A DNA stretch of 64,000 bases from Rhodovibrio salinarum DSM 9154 (GCF_000515255.1 NZ_KI911559.1:1463548-1527547); one strand, 5' to 3'; shown: positions 1 to 9,107, counted from the first letter of the stretch. A program made the numbers and translations. The notes: generated from the letters alone by a model not told the origin.

Positions 1-85
1 GTCCATGCTGGCGGCAACCTCCTCCCCGAATTCCTCTTCCCATTGGCGGCGAGGGAGTCCCGTGTGTGACGTCAAGGAATCCGCC

Positions 86-1114
86 ATGGCCGACGACTTT
101 GATCCGCAGCGCCCGAGCCGCCGGCCGCGCACCCAGGCTTCCGGCACCAGCGAACCTGCGGAAAGCGGCCGCGAGCAAAAGTCTGCCGAGCCTGCGCCCA
201 GCGCGGTCGACCTGGGCGCCGAGTGGCAGAAGGCCGGCGTGCAGGAGGTGCTGGACGAGCTCGACCGTCAGTTGATCGGTCTGCAGCCGGTCAAGCGCCG
301 AATCCGCGAGACGGCAGCGCTCCTGCTGGTCGAGCGGGCGCGCACGCGCATGGGCCTGACCCACGAGGCGCCGACGCTGCACATGTCCTTCACCGGCAAT
401 CCGGGCACGGGCAAGACCACGGTCGCCATGCGCATGGCCGACCTGCTGCACCGCCTGGGCTATCTGCGCCGTGGGCACGTCGTGAACGTCTCGCGTGACG
501 ATCTGGTCGGGCAGTACATCGGCCACACCGCGCCGAAGACGAAGGAAGTCGTGAAGAAGGCGATGGGCGGGGTGCTGTTCATCGACGAGGCCTACAATCT
601 CTACCGCCCGGAGAACGAGCGCGATTACGGCCACGAGTGCATCGAGATCCTGCTGCAGGTGATGGAGAACCACCGCGACGATCTGGTGGTGATCCTGGCC
701 GGCTATACCGGCGCGATGGCGAAGTTCTTCCAGTCCAATCCAGGCTTCCGTTCGCGCATCGCCCACCACATCGACTTCCCGGATTTCCAGGACGACGAAC
801 TGTTGGCGATCGCCAAACTGATGCTGGGCGAACATCACTACAAGCTGACGCCGGCGGGCGAGCAGGCGCTGCAGGAATACATCGCCAAGCGCCGTGCGCA
901 GCCGCATTTCGCCAACGCCCGCAGCGTGCGCAATGCCCTCGACCGCGCGCGGCTGCGTCAGGCTATGCGCCTGTTCGAGACCGCGGACGGCCCGCTCGAC
1001 GCCGAGGCGCTGTCGACCATCGATGCCCCGGACATCTATGCCAGCCGGGTATTCAAAGGCGGCCTGGACAGCGACCACGCCAGTCCGGAGAACGACGGTC
1101 AGCCGGCGGGGTAG
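86..1114 (+). CDS. cbbX: CbbX, AAA+ Rubisco activase
   Basis: This 342-residue AAA+ ATPase remodels inhibited red-type form I Rubisco in the cytoplasm, pulling on the large subunit to release bound sugar phosphates. After a variable, charged N-terminus of about 50 residues there is a Walker A motif GNPGTGKT, the CbbX-type pore loop [11 protein letters not shown], and a Walker B motif [10 protein letters not shown], with an Arg-rich helical lid behind. ATG 86 is preferred over the in-frame ATG at 5 because an AAGGA-type ribosome site lies just upstream and the family starts near here. cbbX normally follows cbbL-cbbS, so the Rubisco genes are probably just left of the window. The product ends before an oppositely oriented small gene. 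Family assignment is firm. Confidence 0.93.
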   Translation: MADDFDPQRPSRRPRTQASGTSEPAESGREQKSAEPAPSAVDLGAEWQKAGVQEVLDELDRQLIGLQPVKRRIRETAALLLVERARTRMGLTHEAPTLHMSFTGNPGTGKTTVAMRMADLLHRLGYLRRGHVVNVSRDDLVGQYIGHTAPKTKEVVKKAMGGVLFIDEAYNLYRPENERDYGHECIEILLQVMENHRDDLVVILAGYTGAMAKFFQSNPGFRSRIAHHIDFPDFQDDELLAIAKLMLGEHHYKLTPAGEQALQEYIAKRRAQPHFANARSVRNALDRARLRQAMRLFETADGPLDAEALSTIDAPDIYASRVFKGGLDSDHASPENDGQPAG

Positions 1115-1136
1115 GGCAGGTCGGCGCTTTGGGCGG

Positions 1137-1586
1137 TTACTCCGCTGCCATGCGCTCGCGCGTCAACTCCCAGGCCTGGGGAGCCATGGCGGGCAGGTCG
1201 GCATTCGCCTCCGCCATTTCTAGAAATGCCCGAGCGCAGGCGTTGGCCGGGCGCATGTCGTGAAGCGACAGGCGTAGGCCGTGCCAAAGCATGGCCGCCG
1301 CGCAGGGACCGGGCGCGGCCTTGGCGCTGAGGTCGCGCGCGTGCGCGGCGCCGGCCTCGGTGATCGACACGCGCCACCTGTCAGGCAGGCCGCGGGTGTC
1401 GAGTGCGACGAAGCCGGTCTCGTGCAGGTCGTACAGGCGCCCTTGCACCAGTTCGGTCGTTGGTGTGAACCAGTGACCGCTCAATGCGCCCAGACGCGCC
1501 GGCAGCTCGCCCACGCGGGGCGTCTCTTCGCGCGCCACCAGCAGCACCGACAGGTCGATGATCTCGTTGACGCTTAGACCGGCCAT
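1137..1586 (-). CDS. Small winged-helix-like protein, possibly PadR-type
   Basis: This 149-residue protein is not firmly recognised. Residues from about 5 to 80 (helices around NEIIDLSVLLVA and ELPARLGAL, followed by LYDLHETGFVAL and RWRVSITEAGAAHA) have the rhythm of a winged-helix domain of the PadR kind, with a C-terminal helical part. ATG 1586 was chosen because GGGAG lies 8 bases upstream; an upstream TTG at 1613 has no such site. It converges on cbbX with a 22-base gap, which gives no strong functional clue beyond possible regulation of carbon-fixation genes. It could equally be an uncharacterised alphaproteobacterial protein. Confidence 0.6.
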   Translation of the reverse strand: MAGLSVNEIIDLSVLLVAREETPRVGELPARLGALSGHWFTPTTELVQGRLYDLHETGFVALDTRGLPDRWRVSITEAGAAHARDLSAKAAPGPCAAAMLWHGLRLSLHDMRPANACARAFLEMAEANADLPAMAPQAWELTRERMAAE

Positions 1587-1621
1587 CGCCGTTTCTCCCA
1601 TTCGCGGATCCAAGAGGGGCT

Positions 1622-1650
1622 CGAAAAAGGACTGCCCGTTTTAAAAGCGG
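1622..1650 (-). terminator. Weak rho-independent terminator
   Basis: On the minus strand, downstream of the hypothetical gene ending at 1652, a short hairpin (CCCGCTTTT over AAAACGGG) is followed a few bases later by CCTTTTT. Stem stability is modest. Confidence 0.4.
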
Positions 1651-1651
1651 G

Positions 1652-2158
1652 TTAGTGGACAGCCGCGCTGCCGGGAGCCGTCGCGGCTGGCCAGTCGTGC
1701 GGGCTCGCCGTCGGGGCGAGGGCTTGCGGCTGGTCGATGGCGACCGGGAGCTCGACCTGAGAGAGCGCGTGGGCCAGACGCATCGCGGCGCGCGTCGCCT
1801 CCCGCGCGGCAACCGGTGAGAGCAGGCTGCGCAGCAGCTGTTCGCAACCGGACCGGTCGCCGTCCTGCGCGGCGGCGACGGCCGCCAGCACCTGGGCTTC
1901 GTCCGGGCTGACCTGTTTGCAGCAGAAGCAGCCGATCGCCACCGGCTTCACCGCCGCGCCGTCGAGCCAGTCGAAGATTTGATCGAAGTCGCGCGCGACC
2001 TCCGGCACGCCGGCGACCTGAAAGCCGTGGTCGATCCGCGCCCGCGCGTCCTCGCCCTTGCGCTTGCAGACGAGGCGGGTGCGTAAACACCAGACCGTGA
2101 ATTGCGCCCCGCTCGCCAGATCCTTTGTCAGGCTCGCCTCGAACGCTGCTGCGTGCAT
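1652..2158 (-). CDS. Conserved-looking hypothetical protein with Cys motif, probable Fur target
   Basis: This 168-residue protein is not recognised. The N-terminal part (FTVWCLRTRLVCKRKGED) looks compact; a middle motif, GCFCCKQVSPDE, groups three cysteines and could bind metal or a cluster; the rest is Ala-rich helix. ATG 2158 is chosen because an upstream in-frame ATG at 2206 falls inside a Fur-like palindrome and a TATAAT-like -10 box (minus strand, 2211-2206). That arrangement suggests iron-dependent repression. It is divergent from the RHH gene at 2421. Iron relevance is inferred from the operator only, not from the protein. Confidence 0.65.
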   Translation of the reverse strand: MHAAAFEASLTKDLASGAQFTVWCLRTRLVCKRKGEDARARIDHGFQVAGVPEVARDFDQIFDWLDGAAVKPVAIGCFCCKQVSPDEAQVLAAVAAAQDGDRSGCEQLLRSLLSPVAAREATRAAMRLAHALSQVELPVAIDQPQALAPTASPHDWPAATAPGSAAVH

Positions 2159-2187
2159 CGCCGCCATCCCGGGCCTCGCTCTCCTGC

Positions 2188-2208
2188 AATTGCAAATCAT
2201 TCGCAATT
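2188..2208 (-). promoter_or_regulatory. Fur-like palindrome
   Basis: A 21-bp dyad, AATTGCAAAT-C-ATTCGCAATT, is symmetric at 9 of 10 positions per arm. Its core fits the 7-1-7 Fur architecture (TGCAAAT-N-ATTCGCA). It lies 30-50 bases upstream of the minus-strand start at 2158 and overlaps a TATAAT-like -10 box at 2211-2206. A TTGACA-like box at 2239-2234 is spaced 22 bases from it, which is longer than ideal. Confidence 0.5.
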
Positions 2209-2420
2209 ATAAGCTGCCCGCCGCGTAACCATCTGTCAAACCCGATGTTTTGGAATTCTTCCAAGGAGACGCGCGGCGCGGGGCGCCGTCGGGTTTGAAC
2301 CGGATGCGTAGCTGAGGAATACTCATGTGATCGGGCCTGGGCATGGGAATGTGCACGGGCATAAAGCCGCAGAAAAACAGCCGCAGAAAGCTGTGGCGGC
2401 GATCTAGGAGGTTTCGGCTC

Positions 2421-2720
2421 ATGTGCAATATATTTGCGGGGCAAGACCCGGAAAGTTACGCCTGTATCACGCGTTCCGTCCGTCTTTCCGGTCACGCGAC
2501 CAGCATTCGATTGGAAGCGCAGTTCTGGTCGATCATCGACGAGATCGCGCAGTATCAGGGGCTCAGCACGCCCCGCTTTCTGAGCAAGCTGTATGATGAG
2601 GCGTTGGAGATTCACGGCGAGGTCGGGAATTTCACCTCGCTGCTGCGCAACGCCTGCGTGATCTATCTGCGCCAGCCGGAGGCGGTGCCCCGTGCCGAGG
2701 CGCTGCTCCACCCGGTCTAG
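2421..2720 (+). CDS. Ribbon-helix-helix protein (RHH_4-like)
   Basis: This 99-residue protein resembles the small ribbon-helix-helix family common in alphaproteobacteria (RHH_4). The strand ITRSVRLSGHATSIRLE is followed by two helices, EAQFWSIIDEIAQYQG and LSTPRFLSKLYDEALE, the usual order of that DNA-binding fold. The C-terminal helix LLRNACVIYLR is also typical. ATG 2421 follows AGGAGG with a 10-base gap, while the longer in-frame start at 2343 lacks a ribosome site. It stands alone between divergent and unrelated genes. The DNA target is unknown. Confidence 0.8.
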   Translation: MCNIFAGQDPESYACITRSVRLSGHATSIRLEAQFWSIIDEIAQYQGLSTPRFLSKLYDEALEIHGEVGNFTSLLRNACVIYLRQPEAVPRAEALLHPV

Positions 2721-2973
2721 CCGTAGGGTGCGCCCGCGTCCGGCTTCCCCGGTCTATCGGCTCTGGCGGGGGCGTATCTGGGGTGTAGTACCCGGCTAAT
2801 ACCGGCCGCAGCAGCGGCCGGGTAATCTTGTGGATCGAACCGGACTCCGACGATCCCGGCACGGGTACGTGCGGGAGCGCCTGGCAGGTTCGAGCCCATT
2901 GCCCCGGGGCGTTCCAGAACACAACAAGAAGCGCCGCTGGGGTCCGTTCGCCATGAGGAGGTAAGCGCCCGCC

Positions 2974-3543
2974 ATGATTGGCAAATCCCCCGGCATGAAC
3001 CGCCGACAATTTCTGCAATCCGGCACGACCGCCGCTGGCGTGGTCGCGTTCGGTCTTCCCGTGATCACCGCACCGGATAAATCCTGGGCGGTGGAGCTTT
3101 CCGGCACGTTGGACCAGCATACGGCGGACACGCTGCTCGTCATGGCGCGGCGCCTGTACCCCCACCGCACTTTGAACGACGTCTATTACGGCCATGTGGT
3201 CGATGCGCTCGACCGGGCCGCGAAGGCGGACCGGGAACTCGCCCGCCTGCTCACCGATGGGGTGAAGCAGCTCGATACCGTCAAGCACCTGCGGTTCCTG
3301 GACCTGTCTCCGGGCTATCAGGTCGAGGTGCTGGAGGCGATGCAGGACCAGCCGTTCTTCGAGAAGGTCCGTTCCACCGAGGTCGTTGCGCTCTACAACG
3401 ACCAGTTGGTCTGGCGCCATTTCGGTTATGAAGGGGCCTCGTTCCGCTATGGCGGGTACATCAACCGGGGCTTCAACGATCTGTCCTGGCTGCCGGAACC
3501 GCCTCCCGAGGCCAGCCCGCCCGCGCACGGCGATCTGGATTAG
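2974..3543 (+). CDS. Tat-exported small (subunit 3-like) subunit of GMC dehydrogenase
   Basis: This 189-residue protein begins with a twin-arginine signal (NRRQFLQSGTTAAGVVAFG). The body (TADTLLVMARRLYPH to RYGGYINRGFNDLSWL) matches the gluconate 2-dehydrogenase subunit 3 / FAD-sugar-dehydrogenase gamma family. These small chaperone-like subunits piggy-back the FAD-bearing GMC partner through the Tat pathway. GAGGAGGT precedes ATG 2974; the ATG at 2995 is an alternative closer to the Tat motif. The GMC oxidoreductase follows after 14 bases, so the two are almost certainly co-translated and form a periplasmic heterodimer. Confidence 0.85.
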   Translation: MIGKSPGMNRRQFLQSGTTAAGVVAFGLPVITAPDKSWAVELSGTLDQHTADTLLVMARRLYPHRTLNDVYYGHVVDALDRAAKADRELARLLTDGVKQLDTVKHLRFLDLSPGYQVEVLEAMQDQPFFEKVRSTEVVALYNDQLVWRHFGYEGASFRYGGYINRGFNDLSWLPEPPPEASPPAHGDLD

Positions 3544-3557
3544 GGGAGGCACGGACC

Positions 3558-5126
3558 ATGGCACGCATCGACCTGAACGACGACAGCGCGGTCGTCATCA
3601 TCGGCTCCGGCGCGGGCGGCGGTACGCTCGCCAACGAACTCTGTCAGAAGGGCATCAAGACCGTTCTGCTGGAGGCCGGCAAACGCCACGAGATCGAGGA
3701 TTTCGTCAACGACGAGTGGGCGTCTTTCTCCCAGCTCGCCTGGCTCGACATGCGCACCACCTCGGGTAGCTGGCGGATCGCCGAGGACTTCGAGAACCTG
3801 CCGGCCTGGATCGTCAAGTCGGTGGGCGGCTCGACCGTGCACTGGGCGGGCGCGAGCCTCCGTTTCCAGGAGCACGAGTTCAAGGCACGCACCACCTATG
3901 GCGCGATCGAGGGCGCCAACCTGCTTGACTGGCCGATCAGCCTGCAGGACCTGGAGCCCTATTACACGCGCGCCGAGGACAAGATGGGCGTGACCCGGAC
4001 GAACGGCATTCCGGGCCTGCCGGGCAACAACAACTTCAAGGTGATGTATAACGGTGCCACGCGGATCGGCTACAAGGAGGTCCACACCGGCCGTATGGCG
4101 ATCAACAGCCGCCCGCGCGACGGCCGGGCGGCCTGCATGCAGATCGGCTTCTGCTTCCAGGGGTGCAAGTCGGGCGCCAAGTGGTCGACGCTCTATACCG
4201 AGGTTCCCAAGGCGGAGGCGACCGGCAACCTCGACCTGCGGCCGGAAAGCCAGGTGATCCGGATCGAGCACGATAAGGCGGGCAAGGCTTCCGGCGTCGT
4301 CTACGTCGACAAGAACGGCAACCGCCAGCGCCAGAAGGCTCGCGTGGTGGCGGTCGCGGGCAACTCGATCGAGACTCCCCGGCTGCTGCTGCTCTCGGAA
4401 AGCGCGCAGTTCCCGGATGGGCTGGCCAACGCCTCCGGCCAGGTCGGGCGCAACTACATGCGGCATATGACAGGGTCGGTCTACGGCGTCTTCGACAAGC
4501 CGGTGAACGCCTATCGGGGCACGACGATGGCCGGCATCATCTCCGATGAGGTGGGCAACAATCCCGATCGCGGCTTCGTCGGCGGCTACGAGATGGAGAC
4601 GCTGTTCCTGGGCCTGCCGTTCATGGCGGCTTTCCTGGATCCCGGGTCCTGGGGCGCCCGCTTCGCCGCGCACATGGATGCCTACGATCACATGGCTGGC
4701 ATGTGGCTGGTGGGCGAGGACATGCCGCAGGAGTCCAATCGCATCACCCTGCACGACAGCGTGACCGACAAGAACGGGCTCGCGGTGCCGAACGTTCACT
4801 TCGACGATCACGCCAACTACATCGCCATGCGTTCCCATGCCTACAAGCAAGGCGCGGCGGTCTACGAGGCGGCCGGGGCGCTGGAGACGATCGAGACCCC
4901 GCCCTATCCCTCGACCCATAATCTGGGCACCTGCCGGATGAGTGCGCGGGCGGCGGACGGCGTCTGCAACGGCTTCGGCCAGACGCACGAAATCCCCAAC
5001 CTGTTCATCTCGGATGGCAGCCAGTTCACAACCGGGGGCGGTGAGAATCCGACGCTCACCATCGTCTCGCTGGCGATCCGACAGGCGGAATACATCGCGC
5101 AGCAGATGGGCCAGAAAGCCATCTGA
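3558..5126 (+). CDS. GMC-family FAD dehydrogenase large subunit
   Basis: This 522-residue flavoprotein oxidises a sugar or alcohol, most likely in the periplasm with its Tat partner upstream. The FAD-binding Rossmann motif VIIGSGAGGGTLANEL is at residues 12-27; the GMC signature GGSTVHWAGASLRF is near residue 92. The C-terminal half carries THNLGTCRM and the closing GGGENPTLTIVSLAIR typical of gluconate 2-dehydrogenase/GMC enzymes, including the catalytic His region. It has no signal of its own, as expected. No cytochrome c subunit gene is adjacent, so electrons may pass to a separately encoded cytochrome or quinone. The substrate cannot be read from sequence. Confidence 0.88.
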   Translation: MARIDLNDDSAVVIIGSGAGGGTLANELCQKGIKTVLLEAGKRHEIEDFVNDEWASFSQLAWLDMRTTSGSWRIAEDFENLPAWIVKSVGGSTVHWAGASLRFQEHEFKARTTYGAIEGANLLDWPISLQDLEPYYTRAEDKMGVTRTNGIPGLPGNNNFKVMYNGATRIGYKEVHTGRMAINSRPRDGRAACMQIGFCFQGCKSGAKWSTLYTEVPKAEATGNLDLRPESQVIRIEHDKAGKASGVVYVDKNGNRQRQKARVVAVAGNSIETPRLLLLSESAQFPDGLANASGQVGRNYMRHMTGSVYGVFDKPVNAYRGTTMAGIISDEVGNNPDRGFVGGYEMETLFLGLPFMAAFLDPGSWGARFAAHMDAYDHMAGMWLVGEDMPQESNRITLHDSVTDKNGLAVPNVHFDDHANYIAMRSHAYKQGAAVYEAAGALETIETPPYPSTHNLGTCRMSARAADGVCNGFGQTHEIPNLFISDGSQFTTGGGENPTLTIVSLAIRQAEYIAQQMGQKAI

Positions 5127-5240
5127 CGCGCCGTGAGGACACGGGCGGCGGGCCTTGACCTCGCCGTCCGTGCGGCGTCTTTTGGCGGCCGCGTCTTACC
5201 CAATCATTATTCTACCTTGCATGGGAGCCTGTAGCTCAAG

Positions 5241-5636
5241 ATGGCGAAACTCGTTCACATGATGGTCCGGGTGGTCGACCTGGACCGATCGATCCAATGG
5301 TACCGGCAGGCGTTCGGGCTGGAGCCGGCGGCCCGCTTCGAATTCGACAGCTTCGATCTGGTCTATCTGCGCAATCCGGAAAACGACTTCGAGCTGGAGT
5401 TGACCGCGAACAAGGACCGCCAGCAGCCCTACGACCTCGGGGAGGGCTATGGCCACGTCGCCGTGGTGGTCGACGACCTGGACGCCGAGCACGCCCGCTT
5501 TACGGCCGAGGGCTTCCAGCCCAAGGACATCAAGCAGCTCGAACACGGCGGGGAAAAGCTTGCGCGCTTCTTCTTCGTCGAGGACCCCGACGGCTACAAG
5601 TGCGAGGTCATGGAGCGCTACGGGCGCTATCAGTAG
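5241..5636 (+). CDS. gloA: VOC/glyoxalase-I family protein
   Basis: This 131-residue protein has two paired beta-alpha-beta-beta-beta modules of the vicinal-oxygen-chelate fold. Motifs include MVRVVDLDRSIQWYRQAFGL, NDFELELTAN, GYGHVAVVVDDLDA and FVEDPDGYKCEVMER, which closely match bacterial lactoylglutathione lyase (GloA), with ligand-type His6, the Glu in ELELT, His near 73 and Glu near 124. GloA converts the methylglyoxal-glutathione adduct to S-lactoylglutathione in the cytoplasm. It converges with the enolase-superfamily gene only 7 bases downstream. A VOC protein with another substrate is the main alternative. Confidence 0.85.
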   Translation: MAKLVHMMVRVVDLDRSIQWYRQAFGLEPAARFEFDSFDLVYLRNPENDFELELTANKDRQQPYDLGEGYGHVAVVVDDLDAEHARFTAEGFQPKDIKQLEHGGEKLARFFFVEDPDGYKCEVMERYGRYQ

Positions 5637-5643
5637 GCGGGGG

Positions 5644-6813
5644 CTATCGCGCTGCTGCCACCGCTTGGGCACGGCCCCAATCGACTTCTACGCCCAGCCC
5701 CGGAGTCTGCGGCACCACGGCGAGCCCGTCGGCGAAGCTGACGCCGTCGGCCAGGATGCCGTCCTCCAGGGTCAGAAAGGAAACATGGCCCTCGCAGTCG
5801 ACCGGGTAGTGGGTCGTCAGCGCGCTGGCGAGCTGGGCGCTGGCGCTGTCGCCCAGCAGGGTGAAGGGGTTGGTGTCGACACTGACACCGATCCCCGCCG
5901 CCTCGCAGAGCGTCGCGATCCGCATTGCCGGGTGCAGGCCGCCGACCCGATTCAGCTTGATCACCACCCGGTCGCAGGCCTCCGCCCGGATCAGCTGCAT
6001 CACCGCTTCGGGCGAGCGCACCGGCTCGTCCAGGACGATCGGGACGCCGGCGATCCGGCGCAGCTGGGCGTGGCCGCTATTGTTCTCGTAGCCCAGCGGC
6101 TGTTCGATCGACAGGTTGGGCCGGTCGGCGAAGACGCGCAGTGCGGCGGCGGCGTCGCCGGCGTTGCGCCAGCCCTGGTTGGCGTCGGCGTCGATCATGA
6201 CCTCGGGCCCGACGGCGTCGAGCGCGGCCGTCAGCTTCTCCAGCTCCGCCGCCAGCCCGGCGCGCGACCAGCCGTGCGCCAGCAGGCTTTCGCCGACCTT
6301 GATCTTCAGGGCCTTGAAGCCCTGCGCGACGAAGTCCCGCGCGCCTTCGGCCATCGCCTCGGGGGTGGCGTGGTATAGGTTGGTGAGCTGCTCCAGCCGG
6401 TCGCGGTAACGCCCACCCAGGAGCATCGACGCCGGCACGCCCAGCGCTTTCCCGACCAGATCGTGCAGGGCCATGTCGACGCCTGCGCGCGCCGCGTTGC
6501 CGCCCGGTGCCGCGCCGGCATAGCAAGCCAGCATCGCCGCATGCGCGCCCGCGATATTGTCCGCCGGATGGCCTTTGAGTGCTTCGGCGTAGAGCGCCAG
6601 CACCGAGTCCATCTGCCTACGGGTTTCGCCGAGGTACCAAGTCTGTGTCGTCGCCTCGCCAAAGCCTACCGTGCCGTCGGCGGCGGTGAGGCGGACCAGC
6701 AGCGATGGCAGTTCCCCAGGCCAAACGGAATCCGAGTCGCCGTAGCCTTCTTTCACCAGGCGTGGGGTGAGCGGGACCCAATCGAGGGCGGCGATGGCGA
6801 GATCGTTGGGCAT
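5644..6813 (-). CDS. Mandelate racemase/muconate lactonizing enzyme family protein
   Basis: This 389-residue member of the enolase superfamily has an N-terminal capping domain (to about residue 125) and a modified TIM barrel. The KxK motif is seen in ALKIKVGES, metal-ligand type acids in MIDADANQGW, IEQPLGYEN and IVLDEPVRS, and the later base region in VVIKLNRVGG. This pattern fits the muconate-lactonizing/dipeptide-epimerase/cis-muconate side rather than mandelate racemase proper; substrate unknown. ATG 6813 is preferred over GTG 6831 because GAAAGG precedes it. A 71-residue gene reads in the same direction upstream. Confidence 0.85.
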   Translation of the reverse strand: MPNDLAIAALDWVPLTPRLVKEGYGDSDSVWPGELPSLLVRLTAADGTVGFGEATTQTWYLGETRRQMDSVLALYAEALKGHPADNIAGAHAAMLACYAGAAPGGNAARAGVDMALHDLVGKALGVPASMLLGGRYRDRLEQLTNLYHATPEAMAEGARDFVAQGFKALKIKVGESLLAHGWSRAGLAAELEKLTAALDAVGPEVMIDADANQGWRNAGDAAAALRVFADRPNLSIEQPLGYENNSGHAQLRRIAGVPIVLDEPVRSPEAVMQLIRAEACDRVVIKLNRVGGLHPAMRIATLCEAAGIGVSVDTNPFTLLGDSASAQLASALTTHYPVDCEGHVSFLTLEDGILADGVSFADGLAVVPQTPGLGVEVDWGRAQAVAAAR

Positions 6814-6932
6814 GGCGGCGGCCTTTCGCACACGAGAGGAGGGGGCGGCAGCCTAGGCATCCGCTTCGGGCACAGCAAAGACGTGCTGTCACCCCGCAAC
6901 GGAATTTGCGCGCCGCGCGTGTGTCGGTCGCC

Positions 6933-7148
6933 TCATGTCGCGGTTTCCTGGTTGTCTGCCGGCGGTGTCTTGCCGACGGCGGCCCAGGCATCCGCCTCCC
7001 GGTCGTAGTTGCCGGCGTAGGCGAAGGCACCGGGCCGGTCGGGATGCTGCAGCGTGCCGGCGTAAAGGTCGCGCCAAGCGACCCAGGTCCCCGGCCGGCC
7101 CCCGGAGGGGTGCACGTAGGAGCGGTCCATGATCCGGGGCTGCGCCAT
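6933..7148 (-). CDS. Small conserved-looking hypothetical protein
   Basis: This 71-residue soluble protein is rich in Trp, Tyr and Gly (RSYVHPSGGRPGTWVAWRDL, AFAYAGNYDREADAWAAVG). No family is recognised and no signal or membrane segment is visible. It is kept because AAGGAA sits 6 bases upstream of the ATG, the codon use resembles the neighbours, and it is co-directional with the enolase-superfamily gene about 120 bases downstream. Confidence 0.5.
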   Translation of the reverse strand: MAQPRIMDRSYVHPSGGRPGTWVAWRDLYAGTLQHPDRPGAFAYAGNYDREADAWAAVGKTPPADNQETAT

Positions 7149-7401
7149 CCAACTTTCCTTTTGCCAGGGCGTGCGCCGCCCAGTCTCAGTCTAGCACACC
7201 GTCGGCCATCGGCGTGGGACGGCATGGCCCTGCGAAATGGGCGGTGTCGGGGTGTGACAGCGAGGGCGCGTATGGCCCACAAAGCGGTCACTTCCCCGAC
7301 CGGCATAAGATTAACAGAGTTGAGAGAGTGTTAAGGCTTGCCGTGACGTGCCATGCCGTGGCGGGGCGAGCGATCGGATCAACCGGATGGGAGGATCGCA
7401 C

Positions 7402-8979
7402 GTGGAAAGGCGTCGGTTCCTGGAAACGGCCTTGGGGACGCTCGTAGCTGCCGGGTTCCTGCCGTCCGGGGTGTCCTCGGCGGTCGCGGCGGAACAGGGC
7501 GGGGATAACGCGAACGGCCAGCCGTTCGACCGCGCGCGCCTGGAGGACATGGCCCGCAAGCTGGCGGAGAGTAGCTACGATCCCGTGCCCGAGATTCCGG
7601 AGTCGCAGCTGCCGGAGATGAAGCGGCGCACTTACAAGGCGATCGGCTACCGTCCGGACCGCGCGCTGTGGGCCGACCGCGCGCGAGCCTTCCGTGCGCG
7701 GTTCTTTCATCCCGGCCTGTACTACCGCCAGCCCGTCAGCCTGTACGAGGTTGTTGACGGTACCGCCCGGCCGATTCCGTTCGACAAGGCGGACTACAGC
7801 TATCCCAACGACGAGCTGAAACAGCAGGTGGGCGAGAACATCGGCCACGCCGGCGTACACCTCTTCCACCACCTGAATTGGCAACGGGACGTGGTGTCGT
7901 TCCTCGGCGCGACCTACTTCCGGGCGGTCGGGCAGACGATGCAGTACGGCATCTCCGCCCGGGGCATCGCGATCGATACGACGGACATCGGCTCCGAGGA
8001 GTTTCCGCGCTTCACGGATTTCTGGCTGGAGCGCCCTGGGGAGAACCAGCAGCATGTGCGCGTGCATGCGTTGATGGACGGCGAGAGCGTCACCGGTGCT
8101 TACAGCTTCGACATCTGGCCGGGTGCGACGACGGAGGTGAATGTCGACGCGCTGATCTTCCCGCGCCGCGAGCTTTCCCGGGTGGGCATCGCGCCCCTGA
8201 CTTCGATGTACGCTTACGGCGAGAACGACTACGTCGGCCGGCGAATCTACCGCTCCGAAGCGCATGACAGCGACGGCGTGCAGGTTCACCGCGGCAATGG
8301 CGAATGGATCTGGCGGCCGCTGACAAATCCGCACGATCCGCGGGTGAGCAGCTTTGTGGATGAAAACCCGCGTGGTTTCGGTCTGTGCCAGCGGGACCGC
8401 GCGTTCGACCACTATCAGGATCCGGGCGCCAACTACGAAGACCGCCCGAACCTGTGGATCGAGCCCGGCGAGGCATGGGGCAAGGGCGCGGTCGAACTCG
8501 TCGAACTGCCGACCAGTCAGGAGACGCTGGATAACATCATCGCCTACTGGAAGCCGGACAGCCCGCTGAAGCCTGGCGAAGGCCACCGCTTCACCTATCG
8601 CCAGCGCTGGGGCTCCAGGCCGCCGGTGCCCGGTCCCAGCGGCGCGCGCGTGGTGGCAACGCGGCTTGGCCGCGGTGGGAAGCCCGGTGGACGTAACAGC
8701 GGCACCAAGTTCGTGATCGACTTCGCCGGTGGCGATCTGCCGATGCTCGCGCCTGACCGTCACCCGACGGCGGTGGTCAAGACCTCGCGCGGCGAGACCT
8801 ACAATCAGCACGTCTTCCGGATCGAGAAAACGGGCAACTGGCGTGTTGAATTCGACATGAAGGCCGATGGCGACGAGGACGTCGACCTGCGCTGTTTCCT
8901 GAGCCTGGATGGCGCGGCCTTGAGCGAAACCTGGCTGTACCGGTGGAACCCGGTGCGCTGGGATGAGTCGCGCTCCTGA
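7402..8979 (+). CDS. opgD: Periplasmic glucan biosynthesis protein, OpgG/OpgD (MdoG) family
   Basis: This 525-residue exported protein takes part in making osmoregulated periplasmic glucans, acting on the beta-glucan backbone in the periplasm. A twin-arginine signal (ERRRFLETALGTLVAAG) opens the protein. The MdoG domain follows, with family blocks such as RPDRALWA, HPGLYYRQPVSLYEV, FLGATYFRA and SSFVDENPRGFGLCQRDR, then a C-terminal immunoglobulin-like domain. The GTG at 7402 is chosen because GGGAGG lies 7 bases before it and the protein then starts directly at the Tat motif; ATG 7387 would overlap that site. Tat export is more typical of OpgD than OpgG. No opgH glucosyltransferase lies beside it. 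Confidence 0.9.
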   Translation: MERRRFLETALGTLVAAGFLPSGVSSAVAAEQGGDNANGQPFDRARLEDMARKLAESSYDPVPEIPESQLPEMKRRTYKAIGYRPDRALWADRARAFRARFFHPGLYYRQPVSLYEVVDGTARPIPFDKADYSYPNDELKQQVGENIGHAGVHLFHHLNWQRDVVSFLGATYFRAVGQTMQYGISARGIAIDTTDIGSEEFPRFTDFWLERPGENQQHVRVHALMDGESVTGAYSFDIWPGATTEVNVDALIFPRRELSRVGIAPLTSMYAYGENDYVGRRIYRSEAHDSDGVQVHRGNGEWIWRPLTNPHDPRVSSFVDENPRGFGLCQRDRAFDHYQDPGANYEDRPNLWIEPGEAWGKGAVELVELPTSQETLDNIIAYWKPDSPLKPGEGHRFTYRQRWGSRPPVPGPSGARVVATRLGRGGKPGGRNSGTKFVIDFAGGDLPMLAPDRHPTAVVKTSRGETYNQHVFRIEKTGNWRVEFDMKADGDEDVDLRCFLSLDGAALSETWLYRWNPVRWDESRS

Positions 8980-9107
8980 TTCCCTCTCGTCAGGAGCGTG
9001 ATGGCGGGGTCAATGGGCGATCAACGCCCGAGACCGGATCCTCCCTGTGGAAGCCTCCCAGGCCCGCGGTCCTGCCAATCGGGCCGCGGGACAGGCATCC
9101 AACTCGA

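Noticed and set aside
1-85. Possible end of an upstream gene (for example Rubisco small subunit)
   Set aside because: One frame stays open to a stop at 67-69, but the few residues do not match anything recognisable.
3540-4988. Long open frame on the minus strand opposite the GMC gene
   Set aside because: It is an antisense shadow caused by high GC codon bias; no ribosome site, no family motifs and the plus strand encodes a clear enzyme.
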